A DNA stretch of 64,000 bases, taken from NCBI RefSeq assembly GCF_932526225.1, contig NC_064041.1:8988313-9052312 (forward strand), written 5' to 3'. This document shows positions 12,188 to 23,600 of this stretch, piece after piece; within the stretch, counting starts at the first letter, position 1, and the number at the start of each line of letters is the position of its first letter. The stretch is from Nematostella vectensis (lineage: Eukaryota; Cnidaria; Anthozoa; Actiniaria; Edwardsiidae). The notes under the pieces were generated by a model. That model was not told the DNA's origin. It did no database searches and was given only the letters and a program-made list of their open reading frames with translations. Both the position numbers and the translations under genes were made by a program.

Positions 12188-12690
12188 TATGTCATCACGT
12201 CGGGGTTTGCTGGGAAAATTTGACTTCGGATAAACTTCGGGATATGATCGTTACAAAGCGCCAGCCTAGAATCACTTTATAAAGAAGAAAATATCTAAAT
12301 AACCAAAAGATTTTGGGGTTTGTTAAACAATTCTTACATATTCGCTTCTATGGCAGGTTGGTTTGATAAACTCGAACGCGGCTGCATTCCATTCACATTC
12401 CGCGTTATGATCGTTCAAATTTTACGTCAGGTTATTGATTTATAAAGAGTTTGCAATACGTGCCGAAACACACGAGCTCATATAAACACGCTCTCATTTG
12501 TTTTTTTCGAGTATTTAAGCTCAGGTTTTTTCACCCGCATCTGATTCCTTTTGACATTAAATTAAGTTGCTTAGCTTTATTAAGGTTATCTGTAAGTTCA
12601 AACATATTATTTCGTACAAAAACATGCCTCCGCAAATTTACTAATCGAATTATGATTTTGTACTTTTTATATTATTATGCAAAATACATA

Positions 12691-14150
12691 TTATTATAAC
12701 TTTGGCGAGCATTGTTGCGTATTATACGGGCTCTAATGAACGTTTTGGCGGGCTCTAATATAATAAATACAGTTTCAATTCACTTTACAAACGTTGCTAA
12801 ATATACACGTGTTTAAGGTTCTTTTTGCAAACGAAACAACTGTTTCAAAATATAGAAAGTTTAATGGGATGTCACTTGTAGGAATTAAAATTTATTGTGT
12901 AATTGGAAAAGTGACAATTTGGCATGACAGCCTGTGCAGAAGTATTTGTTTCGGTCGAGGATGAAAAACTTAATTCACTTCCCCGCCTGCCCTAACTGCC
13001 TTGTTTGCAATCATTACTGTTTTTCATCTCAATGTTTTCACTAGAAGCAAAAGGACGGCTGAATCCCTGAACATGCACGTTTCTGTGAGCTGGAACTGTC
13101 CTTGATGTAGGACGACAAGCTTTGCTCATTTTTGTGCTTTGTAATCGCACAGATTTGCTTCGCATCAACCCCTGCCTGGTGGAGACTTGTAATAGTTTAA
13201 GCTCTGACACAGTGAGCCGTGTACACTTTAGAGAGCCCCGCCTTTTGTGAGATTTTCGGCATTAGCTTTGAGATGGAATTCTTTCCTAGGGGCTCATTTT
13301 TGTACCAGCAACTGCCCTTCTTGTCGAAGTTCACGAGTGGTGTTTGAAGCAATGCATCGCACTCGGGATGGAGTTTCTCCAGCATCTTTTCCAATGCAGC
13401 AATTGGATCCAATGGGGAGCCTGGTATTCCGTACATCCTCACATCGCTATAGTCTTGGTCTTTTTGTTTATAGCCACCTTGATAGTTTTTGGATTGTTCA
13501 GTATGTTTGATGCACACATATTTCTGTTCACTGTCATCGTTAAACCACACAAATTCTTGTAGCTTGTTAGGAGAGTCTACATCGAAGTAAGACCTGAGTT
13601 TGTCCATATCACCGGGCTCTATGGGGCTTTTGTGCTCAGGCTTCGGGTTTACGTGCTTGTAGTAGGACTTGCACACTACTTCAAACATTTTGTTTGATTG
13701 TAGAAACTCGGCGTCTTTTAAGATATTTATAGTACGAGCGAATGGCTGGCTGGTTATTGTGCGATGAATTGCAGCGCTGATACTCGTTAGGGCACTCGGC
13801 GAGAGGTCCTTCTTGTCTTTTGTTTTGACTTCAGCATAGAAGCTGAAGAAGAAGATTGTGAGTCGTGTTCAGCCATGTTTCCCTGGTTTTTTTTTTTTTT
13901 TTTTTTTTTGTAGTTGTCAAAACACAACCAAACACGGCAAGCGATGCGACGAGCGGTTTGAATGAATTGCGGGAATTCCTTCTGATTGGCTCGCTGCAAT
14001 TTCCTCGCCCTCTCATTGGCTTAGAGCAGCGGGCTTTAATAATTATGTTATAACAACTTTCAATGAATAAATATCACGCGAGTCATCCGCGTTTTCCGAT
14101 CTTATTTTTGTTTTTGTTTTTTAGCTTAATGCTCGCCAAAGTAATAATAA
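12691..14150 (-). mobile_element. Decayed DNA transposon relic with inverted ends and recombinase remnant
   Basis: The ends at 12691-12713 and 14128-14150 are inverted repeats: ttattataactttggcgagcatt against its reverse complement with one or two changes. The interior holds the broken tyrosine recombinase at 13041-13876 on the minus strand. Crypton elements normally lack terminal inverted repeats, so either the recombinase lies inside another element or the ends belong to a nested MITE. Confidence 0.5.
13041..13876 (-). pseudogene. Crypton-type (DUF3504) tyrosine recombinase pseudogene
   Basis: The coding trace starts near the ATG at 13876, shifts frame around 13810, then runs SALTSISAAIHRT, KDAEFLQSNKMFEVV and LQEFVWFN. 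From there it jumps to DDSEQKYVCIKHTEQSKNYQGG. It continues to YTAHCVRA, shifts frame again near 13200, and resumes with HQAGVDAKQICAITKHKN and SLSSYIKD, ending at the TAG at 13041. This layout matches the ZMYM/QRICH1/KIAA1958-like, Crypton-derived recombinase domain. The C-terminal Arg (HCVRA), His (TKHKN) and Tyr (SSYI) positions are recognisable. The segment between VWFN and DDSEQ, which should hold the first catalytic Arg (HFGLRGRE-like), is missing. Two frameshifts and this deletion make it inactive. Confidence 0.75.
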
Positions 14151-14156
14151 TAGTAA

Positions 14157-14258
14157 TGTAGTTGATGTTCTTATGGGCGTAAATATGTTTTGGGCCCTTC
14201 TCAGCGCTCGAGTCGGGCCCAAAACATATTTACTCCCGCGAACATCAACTATATTGTT
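14157..14258. mobile_element. Foldback element, about 100 bp
   Basis: The left arm (tagttgatgttcttatggg, then cgtaaatatgttttgggccc) and right arm (gggcccaaaacatatttac, then gaacatcaacta) are near-perfect inverted repeats around a loop of about 20 bases. It abuts the recombinase relic. Confidence 0.75.
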
Positions 14259-14410
14259 ATAATGTACAACAGTTATGTGATCAATTGAAGCAGGTATTTC
14301 ATCTTTGTAAAAGAAAAAGTAACTGGAATTCGACATGCTCGACCTGTCTTTTCGAACAGTTCAATACAAACACTAATAACATTATTTTTAAAATCCATAT
14401 TTTGCTGTGT

Positions 14411-14500
14411 TGGCTTCGTGGCTAAGTGGTTTAGGTCAGTGATCGGAGTTCGTAGGTTGCAAAGGACACGGGTGCGAGTCCGCCCACATAATTTTTTTTT
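14411..14500 (+). ncRNA. tRNA-like RNA polymerase III unit (tRNA relic or short SINE)
   Basis: An A-box-like TGGCTAAGTGG at 14419-14429 and a B-box-like GGTGCGAGTCC near 14470-14480 sit at normal tRNA spacing and are followed by a T-run terminator at 14492. The B box departs from GGTTCGANTCC at one base. I could not fold a clean cloverleaf by eye, so a functional tRNA is not claimed. Confidence 0.4.
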
Positions 14501-15500
14501 TCTCTTTTTTCCCCCTTTTTTGATCCTTGGGAGTCAACCGTTCATCAATACTTTTTATAGTATGATTATACATCTTTTGCTTTTCATTAACGAGAAATAC
14601 GCATTTATTTTAGCCAAAATTACAAACATTTACGCCGATGTACTATCATTTAAGCGAAAGTAAAACCATTCGAACTAAAAGGAAATACATTAACGAACTT
14701 TACATAATTGAGTGCACACAATTGCATTTTCCTAACATTCATTTACACTATTCGACAACCAGGAATGAAAAATCCATTTTCATTTGCGCGTTGGTACATA
14801 ACAATAGCACAAATAAAATATCAATAATACGAGAACTCGCAATCAATACAGTGAAAGAAATATTCATTAACATTTTTATTACAGCAAGTGCAAACAATAG
14901 TATTTTGTGAAAGGCATTTGCATGCTTCTTATAAACGTTAGCGCCTCCGTACAAACAATAAGCCCTTTATGACAAACAATATCCTAAAATAATTATTCAA
15001 TTACTTCTCGTTTTTTTTTTTTTTGTGCCCTTATAATGCACATACAGTCAAAATAAATGATACTAGCGCTAAAAAATAATATTCGATTACTTAGGTGTAC
15101 TAAGAAATAACCTAGAGATATATGATAACATTACAGTTGTAAATACTTGCTGCAGTAGCTACATGTAGGCTACGGGCGTATTTTTTTATTCTTGTTTATT
15201 TATTTCGAATCCACTTAAACTTTGAATTGATTGTATTATGTAATTTTGCAATTATCCTTAAACATCGCCTTAGGCGAGCGCCATTCTTTTCATGTGCCGT
15301 CCAAATGTACATGCAATGAACCAAGTTGGTGCGCATTTGTATGCATTTGCATTTGGACACGAAAAGGATTGCGTTTGCTCTAGGCCTTTAGGCTTTTCTT
15401 CAAACATGTCCAATACATGATTTGGACTCCGGTCGTCGACCATCCGGTGGTGAACTGACTTAGGCTTCAAACTTCACTTATAACGAGGCTTCCTGTGGTA
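14500..15500. other. AT-rich interval, nothing recognised
   Basis: Short open frames only, none with family motifs or splice support. Confidence 0.5.
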
Positions 15501-15539
15501 TTTTATCCTGACTCGGTTTTATCCTGATAACGGGATTCC

Positions 15540-16075
15540 CTGTGGAATTTATTATCCCGATGGGGCTTCCTATGGTGTTTTATTGCGGCTCCATTTGCAC
15601 ACCGGGTTCCCTGTGGTACTTCCTTCGTTGGGCGGAGAGGTCTACGTAGCCTGGCAATGGAGGCGCTTATAGTGTTTGCATAAGGTATTCCGGTCGTCCG
15701 ATGGATCCATCCGCCGACCGGAATCCATTGGCGTCGGGTGGATTCGCGAAAATCCCATCCATTTGTGGCCGGTAGCCCTGTGTTATTAGTTCCGGCCCCA
15801 TCTTCTACACACCGCGTTCCCTGTGGTACTTTCTTCATTGGCGATGGATAGGCGCTTGGAGGGTTTGCATATGATTATCGGCACTGTTAACTATTTGATT
15901 ATCGGCAAATATTCGCGTCTTTTTGCCTAAGAAGGGGGTGTTCCGGCCGTCCGATGGATCCATCCGCCGACCGGAATCCATCAGACTCCATCGATGATCG
16001 GTATCCCTGTGTTATCAGATGCGGTTCCATCTTTACACAGGGTTCCCTGTGGTACTATATTCATTGGGGGGAGGG
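15540..16075. repeat. Diverged ~253-bp tandem repeat with internal palindromes
   Basis: The block around gtccgatggatccatccgcc occurs at about 15691 and 15945, and ttccctgtggtact recurs at about 15606, 15817 and 16045, giving a unit near 253 bp. Within the unit, CCGGTCG-N-GATGGATCCATC-N-CGACCGG is an imperfect 32-bp palindrome. Confidence 0.7.
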
Positions 16076-16636
16076 GGCCCTAGGGTAACTCGGCGATGGA
16101 GGCGCCAAAGATCAGATCGATTGCACGTTTTGAAGGGGCTACTAAACGGGTTCCAATTTGAACTGATTTTTGAAAACAATAAACTGGAGAGGCTTAAAAA
16201 ATAACAAGAAATATAAGAAAACAATGAATCCGCCCGACCCTTGCCTCGCCCCCCCACCCCCCACCCCTTTTTGGGACTCTTGGATCCGCCACTAGAAGCA
16301 GTTTAGATGAACTTCACGTTTCTTGGAAAAATATCAAATCAAAAGCATGTGCTTACTTCTACTTTTTCAGGGTGCTTATGAACTTTTAACAAACGAGTTC
16401 CTGAGAACAGAGTAAGTACTCTTCGCTATCTCAAGATTTGAATCTATTATGACTAATAGTGACGTCATTACAACCGCAGACTCGCCTCAGTCTTTTGTGC
16501 CTATAAGAACACCATTTACAGAAAATATCTTGAGCTCTCAAAACCTTTTTTCTTTTTCTTTTTTTAGTATTATTATTTTTTTCACGTGTAATGTTACAAA
16601 TAACTAATATCCCGCGTATTGAGTTTTGAGACAATT

Positions 16637-17350
16637 CTAAATATCCATTTCCATTTTGTAGGCCCGGAAGTCATTGAAGTAATCACCAAATTTGGAAAAC
16701 CTGGTTATTTCACCAGTTATATCAAAACCGAACTTCGAACATGTTAACAATGAGCTATTATTACTTGAATAAAATATGAGTTTGTGATACCCTTGATCCT
16801 CAGCAAACATAACAACCTCTGACAGTAATAACTGATTAATGTATTTGCTTTCGTGAGAGCGTAACACTCCGAAGTGTTTGATTTGCGCCTCGCTTTCTTT
16901 ATGTTGATCCGAGTGGTAGATTCCAACCATTCCGATAATTCCATTCTTCGCAGATTCCGCAACCCAAAGTCGCCCCACTTTGTTATCATTCAAATCTCTT
17001 GAGATATTCCCGAAATCTCGGTCGAGGGTCTCGTCTAAGGTCAGCTCAATGATACTACAACGGTAGACATGATAAAACAAAATTCCAACAGACAGTAGGA
17101 ATAGAGAAGACTTGAAAACCCAAAACGACCACCAGTATAGCGAGAAAGCACACACGAACAGCAGCGAGTTAAGAAACAGCGGCATAGAATCGTCAAAATC
17201 AGTCAACCATCTTTGTCCTAGCCCGTCCTGTAGTACAGCTCTGCATTCTTTAGTGTCTTGTTGAGTGAAAAGGCGAATAACAATGTCCTTAGTCGAGTCA
17301 CCTTTGGATTTTGTACCATTCGCAGATGGCACCATTTGTGTCTCCATCAT
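16637..17350 (-). CDS. NAT8-like GNAT N-acetyltransferase, 237 aa, intronless
   Basis: Predicted membrane-linked acyl-CoA N-acyltransferase of the NAT8/camello type; vertebrate members acetylate cysteine conjugates or lysines at the ER. A hydrophobic hairpin of about 50 residues (from FLNSLLFVCAFSLYWWSF through FLLSVGILFYHVYRC) sits near residues 65-115, as in NAT8. The GNAT core follows: VGRLWVAESAKNGIIGMVGI, then LLLSEVVMFAEDQGYHKLIF, then the C-terminal SKFGF. The acetyl-CoA loop, normally Q/RxxGxG/A, is degenerate here (RSHESKYINQLL), so activity may differ from the typical enzyme. The start is the Met at 17350; the next Met follows at once. It faces away from the following TRIM gene, with no sign of co-transcription. 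Confidence 0.75.
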   Translation of the reverse strand: MMETQMVPSANGTKSKGDSTKDIVIRLFTQQDTKECRAVLQDGLGQRWLTDFDDSMPLFLNSLLFVCAFSLYWWSFWVFKSSLFLLSVGILFYHVYRCSIIELTLDETLDRDFGNISRDLNDNKVGRLWVAESAKNGIIGMVGIYHSDQHKESEAQIKHFGVLRSHESKYINQLLLSEVVMFAEDQGYHKLIFYSSNNSSLLTCSKFGFDITGEITRFSKFGDYFNDFRAYKMEMDI

Positions 17351-18755
17351 TCACAGCAGAGAAAGCCTCACTTTTGCTCAATTCAGCTCATGTTCTACTG
17401 CGCGGTACCTCGTTTCGTGTTTGTAAGGCTTGTTGTAAGTGAGTGCTGAATGATACGTAAAGGACAAGCGAAATGATTATCCACGCTTTTGTTTCAGCTT
17501 AACTGCTGTGGCGGTTACCAACTTATGACGTATTTCCGGTTAGTATTTTCGTCTCCAAAATAAGCAGGAAATGGGTTTGGCTGCACCAAACGTAAGCGGT
17601 ACAATCTGTTAAACATACTTTTGAATATATACGTTATAAAAGATATATTTTTACAAGTTTCGCTAAAAGCGCCTGACCTTTTAATTCAAAACACTCACTG
17701 AAAATGAATTGCGATTAATTCCCTATTGTTATGGTTTTTGTCCTATTATGCATATTTTATGACAGAAAAATAAAAAGCCAGCGGGGGGTAAAGATTATTG
17801 TGTCTTTTCTGGAATAACCAATTTCTTGTAGTTAAGTATTTACTTGGAAAAAATGTTCATTTTTCCTGATGTTTAATGTATCATTACAGTTTTTTTTAAT
17901 AACCTTTTTTAATAAGAACGTCTAGGCTGAGATTTCACCAAATTCTAAAAACGTACATGCTGAGGCTCAGATAGCAGCAAAATATTGTTTGTGGTTTCTA
18001 AAAAACAGAATCGAATTGTTCATATTTATAACGTTAACGTTATTGCTATTGATTGATCATTTGTGTAATTCTCTTCTAATAGTTCATTGGGTATTACTTA
18101 TAACAATTAAACAGTTGACAAAACTTGAAAATATTCATGAATTATACGTTTTCAGTTTTATTCTTACCGTTGAAAATTATCATTTCATATCCGGAATAGC
18201 ATTATCAAATAAAGTCCGTTAAAAACTTAGGCTTTTGCAAAATATGAAATTCAAACATTGCGGACTTTTCATCCCCGTTTTACGATCACATCTTTTTGAT
18301 CAAACAATCCTACGCACTAGGGCACATGACTTCCTTTTTTTACCACTTGGGGTTTTTACTTACTTTGCTAAAGAGCCTTTTGTATCACAAAGCCGCCTGA
18401 AACAGATGTTAACCTCTATCGTGGTTTTGATGGATACTATATACTCTAATATACAAAGTGGAAATATCTCCAGTATTTATGATTTTTGTCTAAGCAATAA
18501 ATCGAAATTGTCATCATTTGAATTATGTATAACCGTATATAAGATAAAGGCTAGACAATAACAGCACCCAGGCGGCAAATTTACTCCACAAACAGAAAAT
18601 GTCAATTCGGAATCAGTTATTGGAATCAATGTACTCCGGTTATTACTGCCACTCTTTAGACAATTTAACTGAACAGAAACCTTTGCTTCGCCACATTTGT
18701 ACGCACAATTGAAAAACATGGCTTTTACTCCGAGGAAAACAGTTAAAACAGCTTT
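17351..18755. other. Intergenic, no recognised gene
   Basis: An open frame at 18235-18561 (+) has no recognisable motif. The rest is AT-rich with no splice-supported coding sequence. Confidence 0.5.
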
Positions 18756-18756
18756 C

Positions 18757-19393
18757 AGGTACTATAAGTGAGCCCATCACTAGGAGCGTACAACTGTGAT
18801 GTTGGTGCTATGAGTGAGCCCATCAGTAGGAGCGTACAACTGTGATATAGGTACTATGAGTGAGCCCATCACTAGGAGCGTACAACTGTGATATAGGTAC
18901 TATGAGTGAGCCCATCACTAGGAGCGTACAACTGTGATATAGGTACTATGAGTGAGCCCATCAGTAGGAGCGTACAACTGTGATATAGGTACTATGAGTG
19001 AGCCCATCAGTAGGAGCGTACAACTGTGATATAGGTACTATGAGTGAGCCCATCAATAGGAGCGTACAACTGTGATATAGGTACTATGAGTGAGCCCATC
19101 AATAGGAGCGTACAACTGTGATATAGGTACTATGAGTGAGCCCATCAATAGGAGCGTACAACTGTGATATAGGTACTATTAGTGAGCCCATCACTAGAAG
19201 CGTACAACTGTGATATAGGTACCATGAGTGAGCCCATCACTAGAAGCGTACAACTGTGATATAGGTACCATGAGTGAGCCCATAACTAGGAGCATACAAC
19301 TGTGATATAGGTACTATGAGTGAGCACATCAGTAGGAGCGTTCAACTGTGATATAGGTACTATGAGTGAGCCCATCAATAGGAGCGTACAACA
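18757..19393 (+). repeat. 46-bp minisatellite, about 14 copies
   Basis: Unit of 46 bases containing ctatgagtgagcccatca and ggagcgtacaactgtgat. Variants at one site (cactagg, cagtagg, caatagg) are grouped along the array, as expected from local copying. It ends abruptly at 19393. Confidence 0.95.
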
Positions 19394-19499
19394 CATTACG
19401 CTAGAACACAAGAGCAATGAAAGAAAAATCGGTATTTTGACGTTCTTTATTGCGTAAGGTAAGCTGTCACACTGCCGTTAAGTTAATAAACAAAAAAAT

Positions 19500-20165
19500 A
19501 AATATTTTGTGGTTATCGGTTATCCAAAGCACTGCGGAAAGAAGCCTTCTTTTATATCATATATAGTTTAATATAATGGCGATTACATATGCACTATGAA
19601 CGTTTTTAAACACTTTTTTATCGTACAAATTTATCGTAAATATTTAACGTAAGAAATTTATATCATTAGATCTTAGCAAGCATAACTATTTCGTAGAGGG
19701 AACTGGCTCCTTCACTAGAATTCTTTCTCAAAGCAGTTTTTTTGAAAACACCGAGTAGATGTCCGAACAATTTTGGTTTTCGGTTATCCAAAATACTGCG
19801 GAAAGAAGCCTTATTTTATATCAGATATAGTTCAGGGGCGTAATTAGGGGGGTGGCCTAGGGGGCCCGGTCCCACCCCTCTTTCAGCAGACAAAAATACA
19901 GTAAAGTATGAGACATTAAATAAAATACAGGAAAAAAAGGCCTTGAAAGTCCCTTTTAGGCCCCCTCCTTTTAAAATCCTGGCAACGCCGCTATAATTTA
20001 ATATAATGGCGATTACACTATGGACGTTTTTAAACATTTTTTATAGTAATGAAAATATTTAACGTAAGAAATTTATATCATTAGATTTTAGAAAGCATAA
20101 CTATTTCGTAGAGGGAACTGGCTCCTACACTAATATTCCTTCTCAAAGCGCCTTTTGATAACATC
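19500..20165. repeat. Duplicated ~300-bp segment, second copy split by a MITE
   Basis: The stretch beginning cggttatccaaagcactgcgg at 19516 recurs from 19783. Both copies continue through taatataatggcgattaca, cgtaagaaatttatatcatt and catcgag/caccgag to gatgtccgaacaa. The second copy is interrupted by the element at 19834-19992. Confidence 0.8.
19834..19992. mobile_element. MITE, about 159 bp, GGGGCG-type termini
   Basis: It begins aggggcgtaattagg and ends cctggcaacgccgct, imperfect inverted ends. The uninterrupted copy of the host segment at 19500 shows precisely where it was inserted. Confidence 0.7.
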
Positions 20166-20656
20166 GAGAAGATGTCCGAACAACTGTGGGTCGTCCGGTT
20201 TTCAAGACCCGGTCAAGGGCATAGCTCGTTCGTTTGGCAGCAATCCTAGATACTGCAGGTCCGGTCTCATCCGGTCATCAGGTCATGCCCTGCCCACTTA
20301 TTTCCGCTTATCAACCTTTACCAGTATCACGCAACGGCAAAGCCATAAGCGAAGGTCCTAAATAGCCTGCTTTTCCTGTCCGATGGCTGTTTTATAAACA
20401 GTACTCGCTTTCTATCGTCGTCAGTAACTATTATCTTGTCTGAACAGTAGCGTATATTCTTTAGCCCTAGACGCTAAAAGATTTTGCCCGTTACTGCCGA
20501 CGTTTTTCCGTTCTGTCAGGTCCAATGGTTGTTTTATAAACAGTACCCGCTTCCTATCGTCGTCACTACCTAGTACGCTGTCTGAACAGTAAAGTATATT
20601 CTATAGCCCCAAACACTAAAAACTTTTGCCCGCCCCTGTCCGACGTTTGCCTGATA

Positions 20657-23600
20657 CTACGATTGCTCTACAAACAACACTCGCTTTTTTTCGTCATCCG
20701 TCACCAGAATCTTGCCATCGCGTAAGACGGTCGCGTATATCGGTAGGCCTAAGTACTGTGTCGTATGTCCAATAAGCCGACCCTCACGCGTGAACTTGAG
20801 CAAACGATGGTTATTCCTGTCACACACTATCAAATTCCCAACAGAGTCAAACGCAATGCCTCTCGGGTAACTAAACTCGCCCTCCTTATTCCCCTCTCGA
20901 CCAATCACAGCGCGCCGGGTGACCACGTCATCCTGCTCATCGAAAACGTGTATCACGTGATTACGGAAGTCGGACACGTAAAAGGCGTTGTCATGGTAAC
21001 GAGTATGGACCGGATACATAACCTCTCCGTGCACCTCTAAATCAAACTGGAACAAGTACTCCCCCTCTGATGTGAACACCTGTACCCTGTTATTCAAATA
21101 ATCGCTAATAATTATCCGTCCATTATCATCTACATCTACACCTAATGGATTCTTAAACTCTCCATCCCCGTTGCCTTGGTGACCAAAGGATTTCAGGCAC
21201 CGTCCGGTGTTGGTGTCGAATAACTGGATTCGGTGGTTGTACTCGTCCGCCGTCACGATGACGTCATCGTTCAGGAATGCTACTCCGTGGGGGTTGCCCA
21301 GTTGGCCCTCACCACGTCCTTGGCTCCCGATAGACATGAGGACCTGCCAAGAAATCAAGGTGAGTGGTATGACTCTCGTCAACGGGGTACGCGGGGTGTG
21401 TGTGTGTGTGTGGGGGGGGGGGGGGTGGGTGGGCGGGGGGGTATGTTCGTTTTAATGGATATTTGAAATAGAGACTTTGATAAAGTTCGCTATAAGAGGT
21501 TGTCCGCTAAGTGGAGGTCTCTTATATGGAGTTTATACGCTTTGTGGGGTTCTGTTATATGGATTTTACCTACTTAATGGAGGTCTGTTATATGGAGTTT
21601 ATACGCTTTGTGGGGTTCTGTTATATGGATTTTATCTACTTAATTGAGGTCTGTTATATGGAGGGCGTCCCCTAAAAGGGACGCGTTTTTTTTTTTACTT
21701 GTGTTGTGAATGCGATTGAGAACCTAAGAGAGGGAGGGGGTGGAAGAAAAAGGTTGACAGAGCTCAAAATTCCATGCCCAAAAGATAACAAGGATAGAAC
21801 CTTGTCACCAAAACGATGCCCGCATTCCATGCCCCCCAAAATACATGTTAAAGTTCCCAACCCCTAAATACTTCATCCAAATCAAGACCTCACCACAGAT
21901 CGTGTAACACCCTCCTCCCCCTCCTCCTGCATGGTTAAAAAGCAAATAATACCTTTCCAGTCATGTTGAAGATCACGATATAGTGAAAGTGACAGTCTGT
22001 CACTGCAAGCTTCGTGTTGCTCCGATTCACCGCTATACCCCAAGGCTTCTCCAGCGGGTCACGTGATCCCTTTGTCTTCATCTCCCTTGTATAACGCATG
22101 CGCTGTGGCTTGATGCAGATCTCCATCGGGCTGTTACTAATGTGTCGACCATTGATTTTCACTTCCGTCTTATATTTACCAGGAACCTTTGGAGTGAATA
22201 TCGCTTGATATTTATCGCCAATTTTATCAGTGGTTTTTATCTCCATGACGTCATCTTTAGGTTCTACCGTTATTTCTATGACGTCATCTGGGTCGGTGTT
22301 TGGGTCGCCGTCTACGGTCTTTGTATGGACGGTAAGCTTGACGGTTGACATGGTATCGGAGCAGCCTTCTGTAGTGACGGAGCTTCTGGTAGGGTCTGAT
22401 GGTTTGGTTTCGCGTAAAGATCCTAGGCCTAGCTCTCTTAGCACGGAGACGGCATCACTTGGTACGAATTTCTTTCTGTGCTCGACCTGTACGAAGCGAT
22501 ATAGAAATAATACCAGTCTGTCACTTTGTTTTATTATAAATTTTATGCTTGGCGTTTGGCAATGCTTATAAAGACAATAAGTGATTACGATGATAGTATT
22601 GATAGTGATAGTGATTACAAATATGATGCTGATGACAATGATTTTGTAATCATAATGCTGATGATGATAACGATGGTCTAGAGCTAGGTATAGCAATTAT
22701 GAGGATTATTGTTAAACGTATTGTTACCGAGATAATGATGAAATACTTTAATAACATTGACTGTGAGTGATATTGATTATGGTAATGGTATTATAGTCGA
22801 AAGGTGATAATGGTGGTAATATTGATGATGACGATAATAATGATGATAACATGATGATGATGACGATAATAATGATGATGATGATGATGATGACGATGAC
22901 AATAATCATAATAGGATGATGATTACAACAATGATGATGATTTTGATGATAATAAGACGATGACGATGATGATGGTGTTGATTATGATGATGACGATAAC
23001 AGTTATGCACACGCGGTTATTATGACAAGATGCTGTTGCCCCTCACCTGTGCAAACCCAGTATCTGAAGTGATCAGTTCCTCGCACCGTGTCTGTACCGT
23101 CTTATTATTACTCATGATGAGGTACGCCGAGCCATAATCAACAAGTCTGGCGATGTACTCGCTAGCACTTCTGGTCTGATGGAGGAGTGACTCCTGCTCA
23201 TCGCGTTTTGTGCCCACCATCGATACCTCTCTGTCAAGCTGACAAACCAGCTCTCTGTTGCTCTGCTCGATGAACTCTATTAGTCTCTCGGCCGCTTGGC
23301 GAACTTTGATTTTTGTATCCTCGGCGGATGTCTTCATGGTGCAAGACATCTCTTCTAGGTATCTAGTAGAGGCGAGATAACATTTCGTGAAAGTTCTCAT
23401 TTTTGTAACAGCATCAACGAAACAATACATGATCAGCAATCTATCCCCAGTCTTCGTATTTTTCATTCCTAGCTAACGACTTTTCACATTATATAATTTC
23501 TGCGCATGCATTTTTCTTCAAAGACAGCTTACCTTGGGACACAGAATGCATATTTCTTTAGGCAAAAAATAAGTGATTATTTATAGATGCGATCACGAGA

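Noticed and set aside
14411-14500. Functional tRNA gene
   Set aside because: Boxes A and B are present, but the B box is altered and no clean cloverleaf can be drawn; kept only as a tRNA-like unit.
18757-19393. Possible CRISPR-like repeat array
   Set aside because: A continuous 46-bp tandem repeat without unique spacers, in a eukaryotic genome.
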